64,000 bases of DNA, taken from Afifella marina DSM 2698. GTDB lineage: Bacteria; Pseudomonadota; Alphaproteobacteria; Rhizobiales; Afifellaceae. The notes below the pieces were generated by a model. It had not been told where the DNA came from. It ran no database searches and worked only from the letters and a program-made list of their open reading frames with translations. Below, one piece after another: positions 1 to 8,967 of this stretch. The translations under genes and the position numbers were made by a program. Within the stretch, counting starts at the first letter, position 1; the number at the start of each line of letters is the position of its first letter. The stretch covers positions 310,001-374,000 of the forward strand of contig NZ_FMVW01000002.1 in assembly GCF_900102695.1 (NCBI RefSeq), read 5' to 3'.

Positions 1-2060
1 AGTTCGGCCGTCTTGCCCCAGCTGCCGAGGAGTGCGCAGGCCTGAGCGATCGCCTGGCGCGTCAGGATTTCCGCCTGTCCGGTCTCTTCGGCGAAGCTTG
101 CCAGCTCCTGACGGCGGAAAGTCCCCCATCTTTCATGGTGCCAGCAGGGCAGGAGCTCTGCCCCGCGGCAGATCCCGTCGACATCATATTGAGCCTCGAG
201 CAGGAACTCGATGCCGCCGGCGTCGATCGCGCGGCGAAAGTCGGCCACCGCGCCGACATGCTCGCGTACGGGCGTCCGCTTTGCGGGGCTGAAGACGCTG
301 AGGCCGTTGCGGCCGGCGGCCTTGGCTTCGTACATCGCGAGATCAGCGCGTTTGAGGAGCTCTTCCGGATCACTCTCGCGTCCGTCCAGCAAGGTGAGGC
401 CGATCGAGCAGGTGGTCTGAAAGCGCTGCTCGTTGAGGAGGCAGGGCTGGTCGACGGCCTGCAGGACTTTGCGCGCGACCCTGTCGGCGTGGCGGATCGC
501 CTGCGCTTCCGTATCGCCCAAATCCTGCAAGAGCACGACGAATTCGTCGCCGCCGAGCCGCGCGACCGTATCGAGCTCTCGCAGGCAGAGGCGCAGACGC
601 TGGGCGGTGCTGGCGAGAAGGAGATCGCCGACATCGTGGCCGTAGCTGTCGTTGATGAGCTTGAAATTATCGAGATCGATGAAGAGGAGGGCGCCGAAGC
701 TCTTGCGGCGCCGGCTTGCGGCAAGCGCCATCGCCAGCCTGTCGCGCAGCATCTGCCGGTTCGGCAGGCCGGTCAGCGAATCGAAATAGGCGAGCTCATA
801 GATCTGCCGCTCATTGGTCTTGAGCGCGGTGACATCCGAAACGAGGCCATGCCAGAGGACGGAGCCATCGGGCTCACGGTCGGGTACGGCGCGACCGGAC
901 AGCCAGATCGTGCCGCGGTGGGGATGATTGACGCGAAATTCCAGCGCCCAGGGCGTCATGCGCGTTGCCGAGCGCAACAGGCTTGCCGACAGACGCGTGC
1001 GATCGTCGCGATGGACGGCTGCGAGGAGAGGAGAGGCATCGTTGCGTACGTCTTCCGGAGCCAGCCCGAAAAGCGGCTCCAGACCGAGACCGGCATAGGG
1101 GACGGCACTGGTCGCGTTCGGGCGGCGCCGCAGTTGAAAGAGACAGGCCGAAATGACGGCGCCGATCCTCTGCAGGCGCTCATGCAGCCTCAGCTGTTCG
1201 ACCGTGCCCGTCACCTCGCGCACGGTTCCCTCATAATAAAGAGCCTCGCCGGTCGCCGGATCTCTGACGAGGTGGGCGTTCTCCTCCACCCAGATGCGCT
1301 CGCGCGTCTTGTGGCGGTAGACCTCGGAGATGAACCGCTCCACCCGACCATGTTCGCGAAGGGTGGCCTGGAATTCGGCCCTGCGCGTCGGGTCGACGTA
1401 CCATTCCGTGGCGATGTCGTGGACATTCGCCAGCATCTCCGCCTCGCTGTCGTAGCCGTTGAGGCGCACGAGAGCGGGATTGGCGGCAAGCTGCCGCCCG
1501 TAGATGGAGGAGCGGTACACGCCTTCCTGAATGTTCTCATAGATGGCGCGGAACGTCGCCTCCGGCTCTTGTTCGATCCGGGGAGCCGGGGCCTGGGCGG
1601 CTTCTGGAGAAATGCCGTGAAGGATGGCGACGCATTCATCGGCGCGTGTGCCGCCGCTCGTGAAGGCGCTCAGTGTGAGATTGATCCGCACGGGACAGCC
1701 ATTGCCGCCGATGCAGTGCATTTCGCCGCTGCATTCCGACAGAGCCCCGCAGCTGAGGCGCGTCAGGCGCTCGCCCCACAGATCGCGCTCCTCCGGAACG
1801 GCCAAAGATATCAGAGTGCGGCCGGCGAGCCCGTTCGGCTCGAAACCGAGAAGGGCGGCGCAGCGGGGGTTGATCCGGGTGAAGCCGCCGTCGGCGAAAC
1901 GGATCTGGGCCGCGGCGACGACGTTTTGATCGAACAGAGAGGCCGGCGCGCTCGGCTGTAGCGTGCCTGTCTGTGGCGCGCTCATCTGCGGACGCACGGC
2001 GCAGCGCGGAGGCGGCTCAGAATCCGCCATATCCCTCGCACTCGCCGCTTGTTCCCCCAT
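1..2060 (-). CDS. PAS-containing diguanylate cyclase with degenerate EAL domain (partial, 3' end off window)
   Basis: About 686 codons are visible and the gene continues past position 1. From a start at 2060 (ATG with GGAGAGGA 7 bases upstream; in-frame ATGs at 2081 and 2030 are alternatives) there are about three PAS-like modules (roughly residues 35-420), then a GGDEF domain with an intact signature ARLGGDEF (GGDEF at residues 503-507) and the upstream FIDLDNFK metal-binding strand. An EAL-type domain begins near residue 610. Its signature reads GAELLPCW instead of the usual GAEALLRW, so the arginine of the E-x-L-x-R motif is cysteine (E635 is kept). I infer an active c-di-GMP synthase with a non-catalytic, possibly sensory EAL domain. 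No N-terminal membrane segment is visible, so it is probably cytosolic. Confidence 0.88.
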   Translation of the reverse strand, partial: MGEQAASARDMADSEPPPRCAVRPQMSAPQTGTLQPSAPASLFDQNVVAAAQIRFADGGFTRINPRCAALLGFEPNGLAGRTLISLAVPEERDLWGERLTRLSCGALSECSGEMHCIGGNGCPVRINLTLSAFTSGGTRADECVAILHGISPEAAQAPAPRIEQEPEATFRAIYENIQEGVYRSSIYGRQLAANPALVRLNGYDSEAEMLANVHDIATEWYVDPTRRAEFQATLREHGRVERFISEVYRHKTRERIWVEENAHLVRDPATGEALYYEGTVREVTGTVEQLRLHERLQRIGAVISACLFQLRRRPNATSAVPYAGLGLEPLFGLAPEDVRNDASPLLAAVHRDDRTRLSASLLRSATRMTPWALEFRVNHPHRGTIWLSGRAVPDREPDGSVLWHGLVSDVTALKTNERQIYELAYFDSLTGLPNRQMLRDRLAMALAASRRRKSFGALLFIDLDNFKLINDSYGHDVGDLLLASTAQRLRLCLRELDTVARLGGDEFVVLLQDLGDTEAQAIRHADRVARKVLQAVDQPCLLNEQRFQTTCSIGLTLLDGRESDPEELLKRADLAMYEAKAAGRNGLSVFSPAKRTPVREHVGAVADFRRAIDAGGIEFLLEAQYDVDGICRGAELLPCWHHERWGTFRRQELASFAEETGQAEILTRQAIAQACALLGSWGKTAE

Positions 2061-2436
2061 CGGCTCGTCCTCTCCAACCATTGGCACAGGTTCCCCCAGG
2101 CTTATGACCAATTCCCTAGGGGAATGATGCTGCCTTAACCTGTTTGGTTAGTAGGTGAATATAATCTTACTTCTGACGGTGTATTTATATTGTCTCCACC
2201 TGCGAATGTAAAACAGGTTCTGCTCGCCTAGCAATTGTTCTTTTGTACGATTATCGGGTCGCTCGATAATTTGGGAGGGGCGCTGGTGTTGTCGGGCGGC
2301 GTCGCGTTGCAAACACCGCGTGCGAACGGGGATTTTCGGTGCTGCCCGTCCCAGAAGGCAGGTTTGGGAAGGCCGATTTGGGAAGGACAGTCTCGGGAGG
2401 CCGGTCTCTGGGGACGGAGGGCCCCAGGGGAGCGGG
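2061..2436. other. Intergenic region between two minus-strand genes
   Basis: There is no convincing gene here. The part from about 2100 to 2230 is unusually AT-rich for this window and lies directly upstream of the PAS-GGDEF gene, so it probably carries that gene's promoter. I could not fix -35/-10 boxes with confidence. The part from 2340 to 2436 is GC-rich with imperfect repeats of TTTGGGAAGG. Confidence 0.5.
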
Positions 2437-4950
2437 CTAACGGACCGGGTCGCCGTGTGCCAGATCCTTGGAGATGGAGAGTGTGTGGCCCAAGCGGCTG
2501 CGATAGGCCTGGAGGTTTTCCATCACCTTCTGGACGTAGTTGCGCGTCTCGTCGAAGGGGATCCGCTCCACCCAGTCGACGGGATCGGTCTCCGCACCTC
2601 GGGGGTCGCCGTAACGTTTCACCCAATCGATGGCGCGGCCGGGCCCGGCATTATAGCCTGCGAAGGTCATTATATATGAGCCGCGCAGATTGGTCAGGAG
2701 CTCGCCGAGATGGGCGGCGCCCAAAGTGGCGTTGTAGACAGGGTCGCTCGACAGGCGTACGAGAGAGAAGGGAAGGCCGATCTGCCGCGCCGTATAGCGC
2801 GCGGTCGCCGGCATGAACTGCATCAGCCCGCGCGCCCCGACATGGCTGGTGGCCGACGGATTGAAGGCACTCTCCTGTTTGGAGACCGCATAGAGAAGTG
2901 CGCGGTCGACGATCGCCGGCTGCGGAATGTCCGGGGGAACGACTATGAGCGGCGCGCGCAGGGCCCCGACCTCGACGCCGCGGGCATCGGCGCGGGCGGC
3001 GGCGAGCATGCCGTAATGCGGTTCGTTGATGCGCCGGGACAGCGTATCGAGAAGCGAAAGCTCGCCCGGGCTCTCAAGCTTGTCGCCGAGCGCCATGAAA
3101 AAGGGACGCGTGCGGAAATTGTGCTCCGCCGCCGCCAGACGCTTGATGGCGTGCACTTCCGGCCTTGCGGCAAAGCGCAGCCTGTCGAGCGCGGTCGGGC
3201 GCGGCCGGAGTTCGAGCCCCGTATGGGTGAGGCCGAGGGCCTCGCGCGACAGCTGACCATAATATGTGGCGCCGTGGCGGGCGGCGACCGAATAGGCCTT
3301 GGCCGCCTGATCGGCATGGCCGCTCGCGGCGTGGGCGCGACCGAGCCAGTAATAGCCGCGCGCGATGGAGCGCGGCTGCGTGGCGACGGCGGCGATCCTG
3401 GCGAAATGCGCCCGCGCGGCCCGCGGAGAATTCAGATATCGGAGCGCCAGCCAGCCGGCATGGAACTCCGCTTCGACGATCGCCTCCGGCGATTGCGCGG
3501 CATGCGTGGCGGCCACCGAGTAGCCGAGGGCCGGATAGCCTTCTTCCAGAAGCATACGCGCGAGATCCTTGCGCAGCTCCCACCACCGGTCGGCATCGCC
3601 GAGCTTGTTGCCGTCGCGCTCCACCAGGCTCATGCGCAACGCGGCTTCGACAAGCTGGTCTTTGCGAATGAGCATGAGGATGCGGGCGTATTCCCAGGCG
3701 GGCTCGCCACGGAAACGCGTCTTGATCGCCATCAGGCTCGCGGTCGAGCCGCCGCGGTCGACGGCGGCGGCGACCGCACGTGCCAGCTGGTCGTAGCCCG
3801 GACCGATCGCCTGACCGACGCGGATCGCCTCGCCGGTGCGCTTGTGCAGGAGAAGTCTGCGGAAGCGGTAGAGGTGGTCTTCTTTCGACAGCACATCTGC
3901 ATGCTCGGCCAGGATATGCGCCATCTGCGCGCTCGACAGCGATTCCTCGCGCCAGATCCGGCGAACGATTTTCCGGCTGCGCTTGTGCCAGCCGCGCTCT
4001 GAATAGATGTCGGCGAGCCGCAGCCAGCCATCGTCCGTCATCGGCGCGCCTTCGGCATAGAAGGCGAGAATGGCTTCGTCGGTTGGATGCGTGCGCAGGA
4101 GCGCCTGTTCGGCACGCAGCCTTAGGAGATCGGGATCAGGCCAGTCCGGGTGTTTGCGTGCGACGTTCTCGATCGTCGACGGGGCGAGGCCGGAGAAGGG
4201 GGCGCGGGCGACGAAGAAACGGATGAGCTCGCGGTCGAAGGCGTTCGGAAGGGTCTCGGAGAAGGAGAGTGCGCTCGTATAGGCATCGGCCGTCACGAGA
4301 TCGAGGCCGCGCTTCAGGAGGCCGGCCTGAGAAAATCCGTAAGGCGGACGATCGTTCTTGATCCGGTTCAGCCGTTCGGCGGCGACGCCCGTCGGGTCCG
4401 GACGGGGGCGCGGCCCCAGGAAGGCGAGCTTCTGTGATGCGGCGGGTTCTGGTTTCGTCGGGCCAGAGGTCGTCTCGTCGGCCGCGATCGAGCCGGTCGT
4501 CGTTTCCGTCTCGGCCCCCGCCGATGCGTACTTTTCCGGGCCCGGCTCCGCGTTTTCATCGACGGGTTCAGGCGCGGAGGCCTCTGCGGATGGCGCCTCC
4601 GCCTCCGCAACAATGTCGGGCTTCGCATCAGCGGAGGAATTCGGCCCGTCTGCACTTTGCGTGGCTGCATTCTGTGTGCCGTCGGTCGCAGGGCGTGGCT
4701 CGGGCATTGCGTCCGTCTGTGCGGATGCCTTTTCTGCCGGGCGTGGCTTTGGCAGCATCGGCTGGGCGGGCGCCGCGATCGCCGTGGGCGCAGAAGTCAA
4801 CGCGAACAGGAACTCCCCAGCCGCGAGGGCAAGGGCGAGGGCTGCGGCGATCGCCGCCGGTTTCCTGCTCGGCAAGATCACGTGTTCGGTTCTGCTTCCT
4901 TGCGGCCCCAGAGAGGAGGCGGTGCGCTTGCTCTTGCCAGGATGCGCCAC
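2437..4950 (-). CDS. Soluble lytic murein transglycosylase (Slt-type)
   Basis: A periplasmic enzyme that cleaves peptidoglycan glycan strands to 1,6-anhydro products. It is 837 residues from a GTG at 4950. A second GTG 24 codons later (VILPSRKP) would put the hydrophobic signal peptide at the very N-terminus and may be the real start. After the signal comes a long Pro/Ala/Glu-rich low-complexity linker (roughly residues 50-190), then an alpha-helical superhelix region. The C-terminal SLT domain has the catalytic Glu in AVSKQESAF (E693), then [13 protein letters not shown] and [10 protein letters not shown]. It is divergent from dapA, with only 47 bases between the two starts. Confidence 0.93.
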   Translation of the reverse strand: MAHPGKSKRTASSLGPQGSRTEHVILPSRKPAAIAAALALALAAGEFLFALTSAPTAIAAPAQPMLPKPRPAEKASAQTDAMPEPRPATDGTQNAATQSADGPNSSADAKPDIVAEAEAPSAEASAPEPVDENAEPGPEKYASAGAETETTTGSIAADETTSGPTKPEPAASQKLAFLGPRPRPDPTGVAAERLNRIKNDRPPYGFSQAGLLKRGLDLVTADAYTSALSFSETLPNAFDRELIRFFVARAPFSGLAPSTIENVARKHPDWPDPDLLRLRAEQALLRTHPTDEAILAFYAEGAPMTDDGWLRLADIYSERGWHKRSRKIVRRIWREESLSSAQMAHILAEHADVLSKEDHLYRFRRLLLHKRTGEAIRVGQAIGPGYDQLARAVAAAVDRGGSTASLMAIKTRFRGEPAWEYARILMLIRKDQLVEAALRMSLVERDGNKLGDADRWWELRKDLARMLLEEGYPALGYSVAATHAAQSPEAIVEAEFHAGWLALRYLNSPRAARAHFARIAAVATQPRSIARGYYWLGRAHAASGHADQAAKAYSVAARHGATYYGQLSREALGLTHTGLELRPRPTALDRLRFAARPEVHAIKRLAAAEHNFRTRPFFMALGDKLESPGELSLLDTLSRRINEPHYGMLAAARADARGVEVGALRAPLIVVPPDIPQPAIVDRALLYAVSKQESAFNPSATSHVGARGLMQFMPATARYTARQIGLPFSLVRLSSDPVYNATLGAAHLGELLTNLRGSYIMTFAGYNAGPGRAIDWVKRYGDPRGAETDPVDWVERIPFDETRNYVQKVMENLQAYRSRLGHTLSISKDLAHGDPVR

Positions 4951-4997
4951 TATCGTCCGCCGCCACAGTCAAAAGGACAGAATTTTTGGGCCAAGTT

Positions 4998-5876
4998 ATG
5001 TTCAAGGGGTCAATTCCGGCGCTGGTGACGCCCATGCGCAACGGTAATGTCGATGAAGAGGCGTTCCGCAACTTTCTGGAATGGCAGATTGGCGAGGGCA
5101 GCCACGGCTTCGTGCCTGTCGGCACGACCGGCGAATCGCCGACGCTGTCGCATGCGGAGCACAAGCGGGTGGTGGAATTGTGCGTCGAGGTCACGGCCAA
5201 ACGGGTGCCGGTGATCGCCGGTGCCGGCTCCAACAATACACGCGAGGCGATCGAACTTGCCGAGCATGCGGAGAAGGCAGGTGCCGATGCCGTGCTGGTG
5301 GTGACGCCCTATTACAACAAGCCGAGCCAGAAGGGCCTTTACGCACATTTCAAGGCGGTGGCGGACGCGATCTCCATCCCGATCATCATCTACAACATCC
5401 CGCCGCGCTCGGTGATCGACATGAGCGTGGAGACGATGAAGCAGCTCTTCGAGGATTGCCCGAACATCGCCGGCGTCAAGGACGCGACGGCCAATCTGGT
5501 GCGCGCCAGCCTGCAGCGCCAGGCGATCGGCACGGAATTCAATCAGCTCTCCGGCGAAGACCCGACGGCGCTCGGATTTATGGCGCATGGCGGGCATGGC
5601 TGCATTTCGGTGACGGCGAATGTGGCACCGAAGCTCTGTTCGGAATTCCAGAAGGCCTGCATGGCGGGCGATTTCTCAACCGCGCTCGACTATCAGGACC
5701 GGCTGATGCCGCTCCATCGCGCATTGTTCCTTGAGCCGAGCCCGGGACCCACCAAATATGCACTCTCGGTGCTCGGAAAGATGAGCGAGGAAGTGCGCTC
5801 TCCGATCACCACGATCGGAGAGGAGACCAAGAGCGAGGTGCAGGACGCGCTTCGCCATGCGGGCCTCCTCAATTAA
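4998..5876 (+). CDS. dapA: 4-hydroxy-tetrahydrodipicolinate synthase
   Basis: Condenses pyruvate with aspartate semialdehyde in lysine and diaminopimelate synthesis (cytosol). It is 292 residues, the family's usual length. Visible hallmarks are GTTGESPTL (residues 42-50), YYNKPSQKG, the catalytic Tyr132 in YNIPPRS with substrate-carboxylate Arg137, and the Schiff-base Lys161 in AGVKDAT. The start at 4998 ([12 protein letters not shown]) matches the family N-terminus; the longer open frame upstream is only the antisense of the transglycosylase gene. smpB follows 23 bases downstream, so the two are probably co-transcribed. Confidence 0.98.
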   Translation: MFKGSIPALVTPMRNGNVDEEAFRNFLEWQIGEGSHGFVPVGTTGESPTLSHAEHKRVVELCVEVTAKRVPVIAGAGSNNTREAIELAEHAEKAGADAVLVVTPYYNKPSQKGLYAHFKAVADAISIPIIIYNIPPRSVIDMSVETMKQLFEDCPNIAGVKDATANLVRASLQRQAIGTEFNQLSGEDPTALGFMAHGGHGCISVTANVAPKLCSEFQKACMAGDFSTALDYQDRLMPLHRALFLEPSPGPTKYALSVLGKMSEEVRSPITTIGEETKSEVQDALRHAGLLN

Positions 5877-5899
5877 CGCAAGGTTGCAGTTGGATTTCG

Positions 5900-6373
5900 A
5901 TGGCGAAGAAGACGACGACGAACAACAAGGTTGTGGCCGACAATCGGCGCGCCCGTTTCGATTACGAAATCGGCGAGACGATCGAGGCCGGCCTGCAACT
6001 CGTCGGGACCGAGGTGAAGAGCCTCCGGCATAACAAGGCCAATATCGCGGAATCCTATGTGAGCCCGGAAGGCGGCGAGGTGTGGCTGATCAACGGCAAC
6101 ATCCCGGAGTACCTCCAGGCGAACCAGTTCAACCATGATCCGCGACGCAAACGCCGGCTGCTCTTGCATCAACGCGAGATCGACCGGCTGTCGCAGAGCG
6201 TCGACCGCGAAGGCATGACCATCGTGCCGTTGCGGCTTTATTTCAACGATCGCGGCATCGCCAAGCTCGCGATCGCGCTTGCCAAGGGCAAGAAGACCCA
6301 CGACAAGCGCGAGACCGAGAAGAAGCGCGACTGGCAGCGCGAGAAGAACCGGTTGTTGAAGGAGCTCGGCTAG
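5900..6373 (+). CDS. smpB: SsrA-binding protein SmpB
   Basis: Binds the tRNA-like domain of tmRNA and delivers it to stalled ribosomes for trans-translation. It is 157 residues with the family core ([35 protein letters not shown]) and a highly basic C-terminal tail ([21 protein letters not shown]) that acts as the decoding-site helix. The tmRNA gene itself is not in this window. It lies just downstream of dapA, a common arrangement in this bacterial group. Confidence 0.98.
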   Translation: MAKKTTTNNKVVADNRRARFDYEIGETIEAGLQLVGTEVKSLRHNKANIAESYVSPEGGEVWLINGNIPEYLQANQFNHDPRRKRRLLLHQREIDRLSQSVDREGMTIVPLRLYFNDRGIAKLAIALAKGKKTHDKRETEKKRDWQREKNRLLKELG

Positions 6374-6402
6374 CCGGGCTTCTGCTGCGGTTCAGGGGCG
6401 GC

Positions 6403-6762
6403 TCACGAGAGGAGCTGGCCTGAACTTGCGCTTCTTTCTGTGAGATAAAGCGCCCGGGGCGGAACGGCGATGCCGGCGAGCAGGAACGCCAGCACCATAA
6501 AGGCCGCTGCGATCAGATTGAAGCGCCGAACCGGCGCGCCGAAACCTTTCAGAATTTCAAGGGCTTCCTCTGCCTGGCTCGATGGCACGCGCAAGGCGAC
6601 GCCGCCGAGTGCAACGCTGTAATGCCAGGCGACGGAGATGTGCTGCTGCCCCACCGGCACCACGACGATGCCGTGGGCCTTAAGCATGCAGATGGCGAGC
6701 GATGTCTCGCTCAGACCATAGACATGCGCGATCGTCGTCAGATCCTGTGCCGGCTCGGCCAT
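6403..6762 (-). CDS. DUF2007-like protein with C-terminal membrane segment
   Basis: 119 residues of unproven function. The N-terminal part (VYGLSETSLAICMLKAHGI, then two short beta-rich stretches and SSQAEEALEILKGFG) looks like the small ferredoxin-like DUF2007 putative signal-transducing fold. The C-terminal third has one hydrophobic helix (about residues 82-100, LIAAAFMVLAFLLAGIAV), so the protein is probably anchored in the inner membrane. It converges with smpB and sits alone. No catalytic motif is visible, and the family assignment rests on pattern only. Confidence 0.7.
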   Translation of the reverse strand: MAEPAQDLTTIAHVYGLSETSLAICMLKAHGIVVVPVGQQHISVAWHYSVALGGVALRVPSSQAEEALEILKGFGAPVRRFNLIAAAFMVLAFLLAGIAVPPRALYLTERSASSGQLLS

Positions 6763-6868
6763 GCCATTCCCCCCACATGTGCGGTGAAGACGTAGCCTTT
6801 AAAACAATGTTGCGGCAAGGTTCCGTCGTTTTCTCAACATCGGCCGCAATGTCTTGGTTAGCGAATGA

Positions 6869-7591
6869 TTAACGCGGCTTGCCCAAGAGGTTGCGGATCT
6901 CTGCGAACACGCCTTTGAACATCTTTTCCGTCAGAACACCGGTGTTCGTGTTGTAACGCGAGCAATGGTAGCTGTCGAAAAGGCGGAGGCCGCCTGAGGC
7001 CTCGCCCGGGATTTCGTGCACTGCGCCATGGCCGAAGGGCGCGTCCTTGAGGCGCAGGCCGAGGGTGCGCACGACGCTGTCATGGGCGATGCGCCCGAGC
7101 GCCAGGATGGCCGTAAGATCGGTGTGGCGGGCGATGGTCGCGGCGAGGAACGGCCGGCAATTGTTGATCTCCGCGCCGACCGGCTTGTTCTGCGGCGGCA
7201 CGCAGCGCACCGCGTTGACGATCGCCGCATCGACCAGTTCGAGCGTGTCGCTCGGATCGGCGCGGTATTCGCCGCGCGCGAAGCCATATTCGATCAGCGT
7301 GTCGTAGAGGAGATCGCCGGCATAATCGCCGGTGAAGGGGCGTCCCGTGCGGTTGGCGCCGCGCAGGCCCGGCGCCAGACCGATGATCAAGAGACGGGCA
7401 GAGGAGGGGCCGAAGGTCGGCACGGGCGCGTTGTGCCAGGTGGGCTCTTTGGCGCGCCATTCGTTGCGGAATTCGACGAGGCGCGGGCAGAGGGGGCAGT
7501 CGCTCGGCGGATTTGCGGGCGGATAGGAGCCGCGAGAGGCCTCCGACGACGACGGCAATTCCCCCGCGGCCGGGTTTTCAGCGTATTTCAC
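6869..7591 (-). CDS. Uracil-DNA glycosylase, family 5 (UdgB-like)
   Basis: Removes uracil and related deaminated bases from DNA. It is 240 residues with the family-5 pattern GLAPGLRGANRTGRPFTGD (motif A, lacking the usual catalytic Asp/Asn of other families), HCSRYNTNTG (motif B) and four cysteines placed as 4Fe-4S ligands (DCPLC, RCVPP, NNCRP). A [4Fe-4S] cluster and activity on U, hypoxanthine and xanthine are known for the family, not shown here. Its ATG overlaps the stop of the upstream NYN gene by four bases, so the two are translationally coupled. Confidence 0.9.
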   Translation of the reverse strand: MKYAENPAAGELPSSSEASRGSYPPANPPSDCPLCPRLVEFRNEWRAKEPTWHNAPVPTFGPSSARLLIIGLAPGLRGANRTGRPFTGDYAGDLLYDTLIEYGFARGEYRADPSDTLELVDAAIVNAVRCVPPQNKPVGAEINNCRPFLAATIARHTDLTAILALGRIAHDSVVRTLGLRLKDAPFGHGAVHEIPGEASGGLRLFDSYHCSRYNTNTGVLTEKMFKGVFAEIRNLLGKPR

Positions 7592-8229
7592 CGGGCGCTC
7601 GTGTCGACTTCATCATCGTCGTCGTAATAATCGAACTCGTCGTCCTCATAGGTGCCGGGGCTGCCGTCGTTCTCGTCATCGGAGGCGGGACGTGTGCGGG
7701 CGGGGCCGGCACGACCGAATTCGGCTGCCATGTCGGCGAGCTCGAGAAAATGGTCGGCCTGGCGACGAAGGTCGTCGGAGATCATCGGCGGCTGCGATTT
7801 CAAGGTGGAGGCAACGGTCACCTTCTTGCCCTTGCGCTGCAAGGCGTCGACCAGATAGCGGAAGTCTCCGTCGCCGGAGAAGAGAATGAGATGGTCGATG
7901 TGCTCGGCGATTTCCATGGCATCGACCGCGAGCTCGATGTCCATATTGCCCTTGACCTTCCGCCGACCCTGCGCGTCGGTGAATTCCTTCAAAGGCTTGG
8001 TGACGATGCGGTAACCGTTGTAATCGAGCCAATCGATCAGCGGGCGGATCGAAGAATATTCCTGATCCTCGGCGAGCGCAGTATAATAAACCGCGCGCAA
8101 GACATAGGCTTTCTTGCGAAAGCTATCGAGAAGGCGGCGATAATCGATGTCGAAACCGAGCGAGCGGGATGTTGCGTAAAGATTGGCTCCATCCAGAAAT
8201 AAGGCAACTTTTTCACGCGCATCGAACAT
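7588..8229 (-). CDS. NYN (LabA/DUF88) domain protein, probable nuclease
   Basis: 213 residues. The NYN/PIN-like fold is shown by VALFLDGANLY near the N-terminus, a central GNMDIELAVDAM and LFSGDGDFRYLV, which supply the acidic metal-binding residues of this RNase superfamily. The last 50 residues are very acidic (a run of Glu, Asp and Tyr). It is co-transcribed with the downstream uracil-DNA glycosylase (ATGA overlap) and divergent from rpoZ. Nucleic-acid cleavage is inferred from the fold; the substrate is unknown. Confidence 0.88.
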   Translation of the reverse strand: MFDAREKVALFLDGANLYATSRSLGFDIDYRRLLDSFRKKAYVLRAVYYTALAEDQEYSSIRPLIDWLDYNGYRIVTKPLKEFTDAQGRRKVKGNMDIELAVDAMEIAEHIDHLILFSGDGDFRYLVDALQRKGKKVTVASTLKSQPPMISDDLRRQADHFLELADMAAEFGRAGPARTRPASDDENDGSPGTYEDDEFDYYDDDDEVDTSAR

Positions 8230-8414
8230 CGTGAACCTCCTCTAAGACAATGTGTTTTCTTGGAAATTTTTGCCGCACCAAGAAAGTTGCCAACGCCTAA
8301 GTGAGGGATTCGGCGCTTTCAAGGCAGGCTGTTCGTAAACCTTGCGAGACTGTTGAAAAAGGCCTATGGGGAACCCAATTCCCGTTTTCGAACGATTTTT
8401 GAGGAGGTGCATCC

Positions 8415-8786
8415 ATGGCGCGCGTCACCGTGGAAGATTGCGTCGACAAGGTCGATAACCGGTTCGATCTCGTGCTTCTTGCGGCGCACCGCTCGCGCAC
8501 GATCTCGAATGGTTCACCGCTGACGGTGGACCGGGACAACGACAAGAACCCCGTCGTTGCCTTGCGGGAGATTGCCGACGAGACGATTCAGCCCGAGGAT
8601 ATGAAAGAAGATCTCATTCATTCCTTGCAGAAGTTCGTCGAGGTCGACGAGCCGGAGCCGGCTCCGGAAGAGATCGAAGCCCAGAGCGGCGGTGCAGAAG
8701 ACGAAATGACCTTCGATCGGATGAGCGAAGAAGAGCTTCTGCGCGGTCTGGAGAGCCTCGATCCGCCCGAGCGGCGCGACGACTGA
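8415..8786 (+). CDS. rpoZ: RNA polymerase omega subunit
   Basis: Assembly and stability subunit of RNA polymerase and part of the ppGpp site. It is 123 residues; the N-terminal 60 ([40 protein letters not shown]) are canonical, followed by an acidic alphaproteobacterial extension. A very strong ribosome site (GAGGAGGTG) precedes the start. A possible promoter TTGCGA, 16 bases, CTATGG lies at 8342-8369. A tandem intrinsic terminator follows, yet rsh starts only 180 bases on. Confidence 0.98.
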   Translation: MARVTVEDCVDKVDNRFDLVLLAAHRSRTISNGSPLTVDRDNDKNPVVALREIADETIQPEDMKEDLIHSLQKFVEVDEPEPAPEEIEAQSGGAEDEMTFDRMSEEELLRGLESLDPPERRDD

Positions 8787-8805
8787 GAACGGCCTCAGGA
8801 CATCG

Positions 8806-8865
8806 GCGGCGGGGCTTTTTCCCCGCCGCGACGATAAAGTCCCGCCGCTGCGGGGCTTTTTTTTT
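8806..8865 (+). terminator. Tandem rho-independent terminator after rpoZ
   Basis: Two GC hairpins in a row: a 9-bp stem GCGGCGGGG/CCCCGCCGC with a T-rich loop (8806-8829), then CCCGC/GCGGG (8841-8854) followed by nine T residues (8857-8865). The second has the classic intrinsic terminator form. It separates rpoZ from rsh. Confidence 0.85.
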
Positions 8866-8967
8866 CGCATGGATGCGCTCAGCCTTTGTAAAGCCTATAT
8901 CCGGCAAAATGCATTGAAAGCGGTTCACTAGCCGCACAGGGCTGCAAGGCCGCGAGGACGTCTGGGG

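Noticed and set aside
135-1961. 608-codon open frame on the plus strand
   Set aside because: It is the antisense of the PAS-GGDEF gene; the minus strand shows clear FIDLDNFK and GGDEF motifs and the plus reading has no family character.
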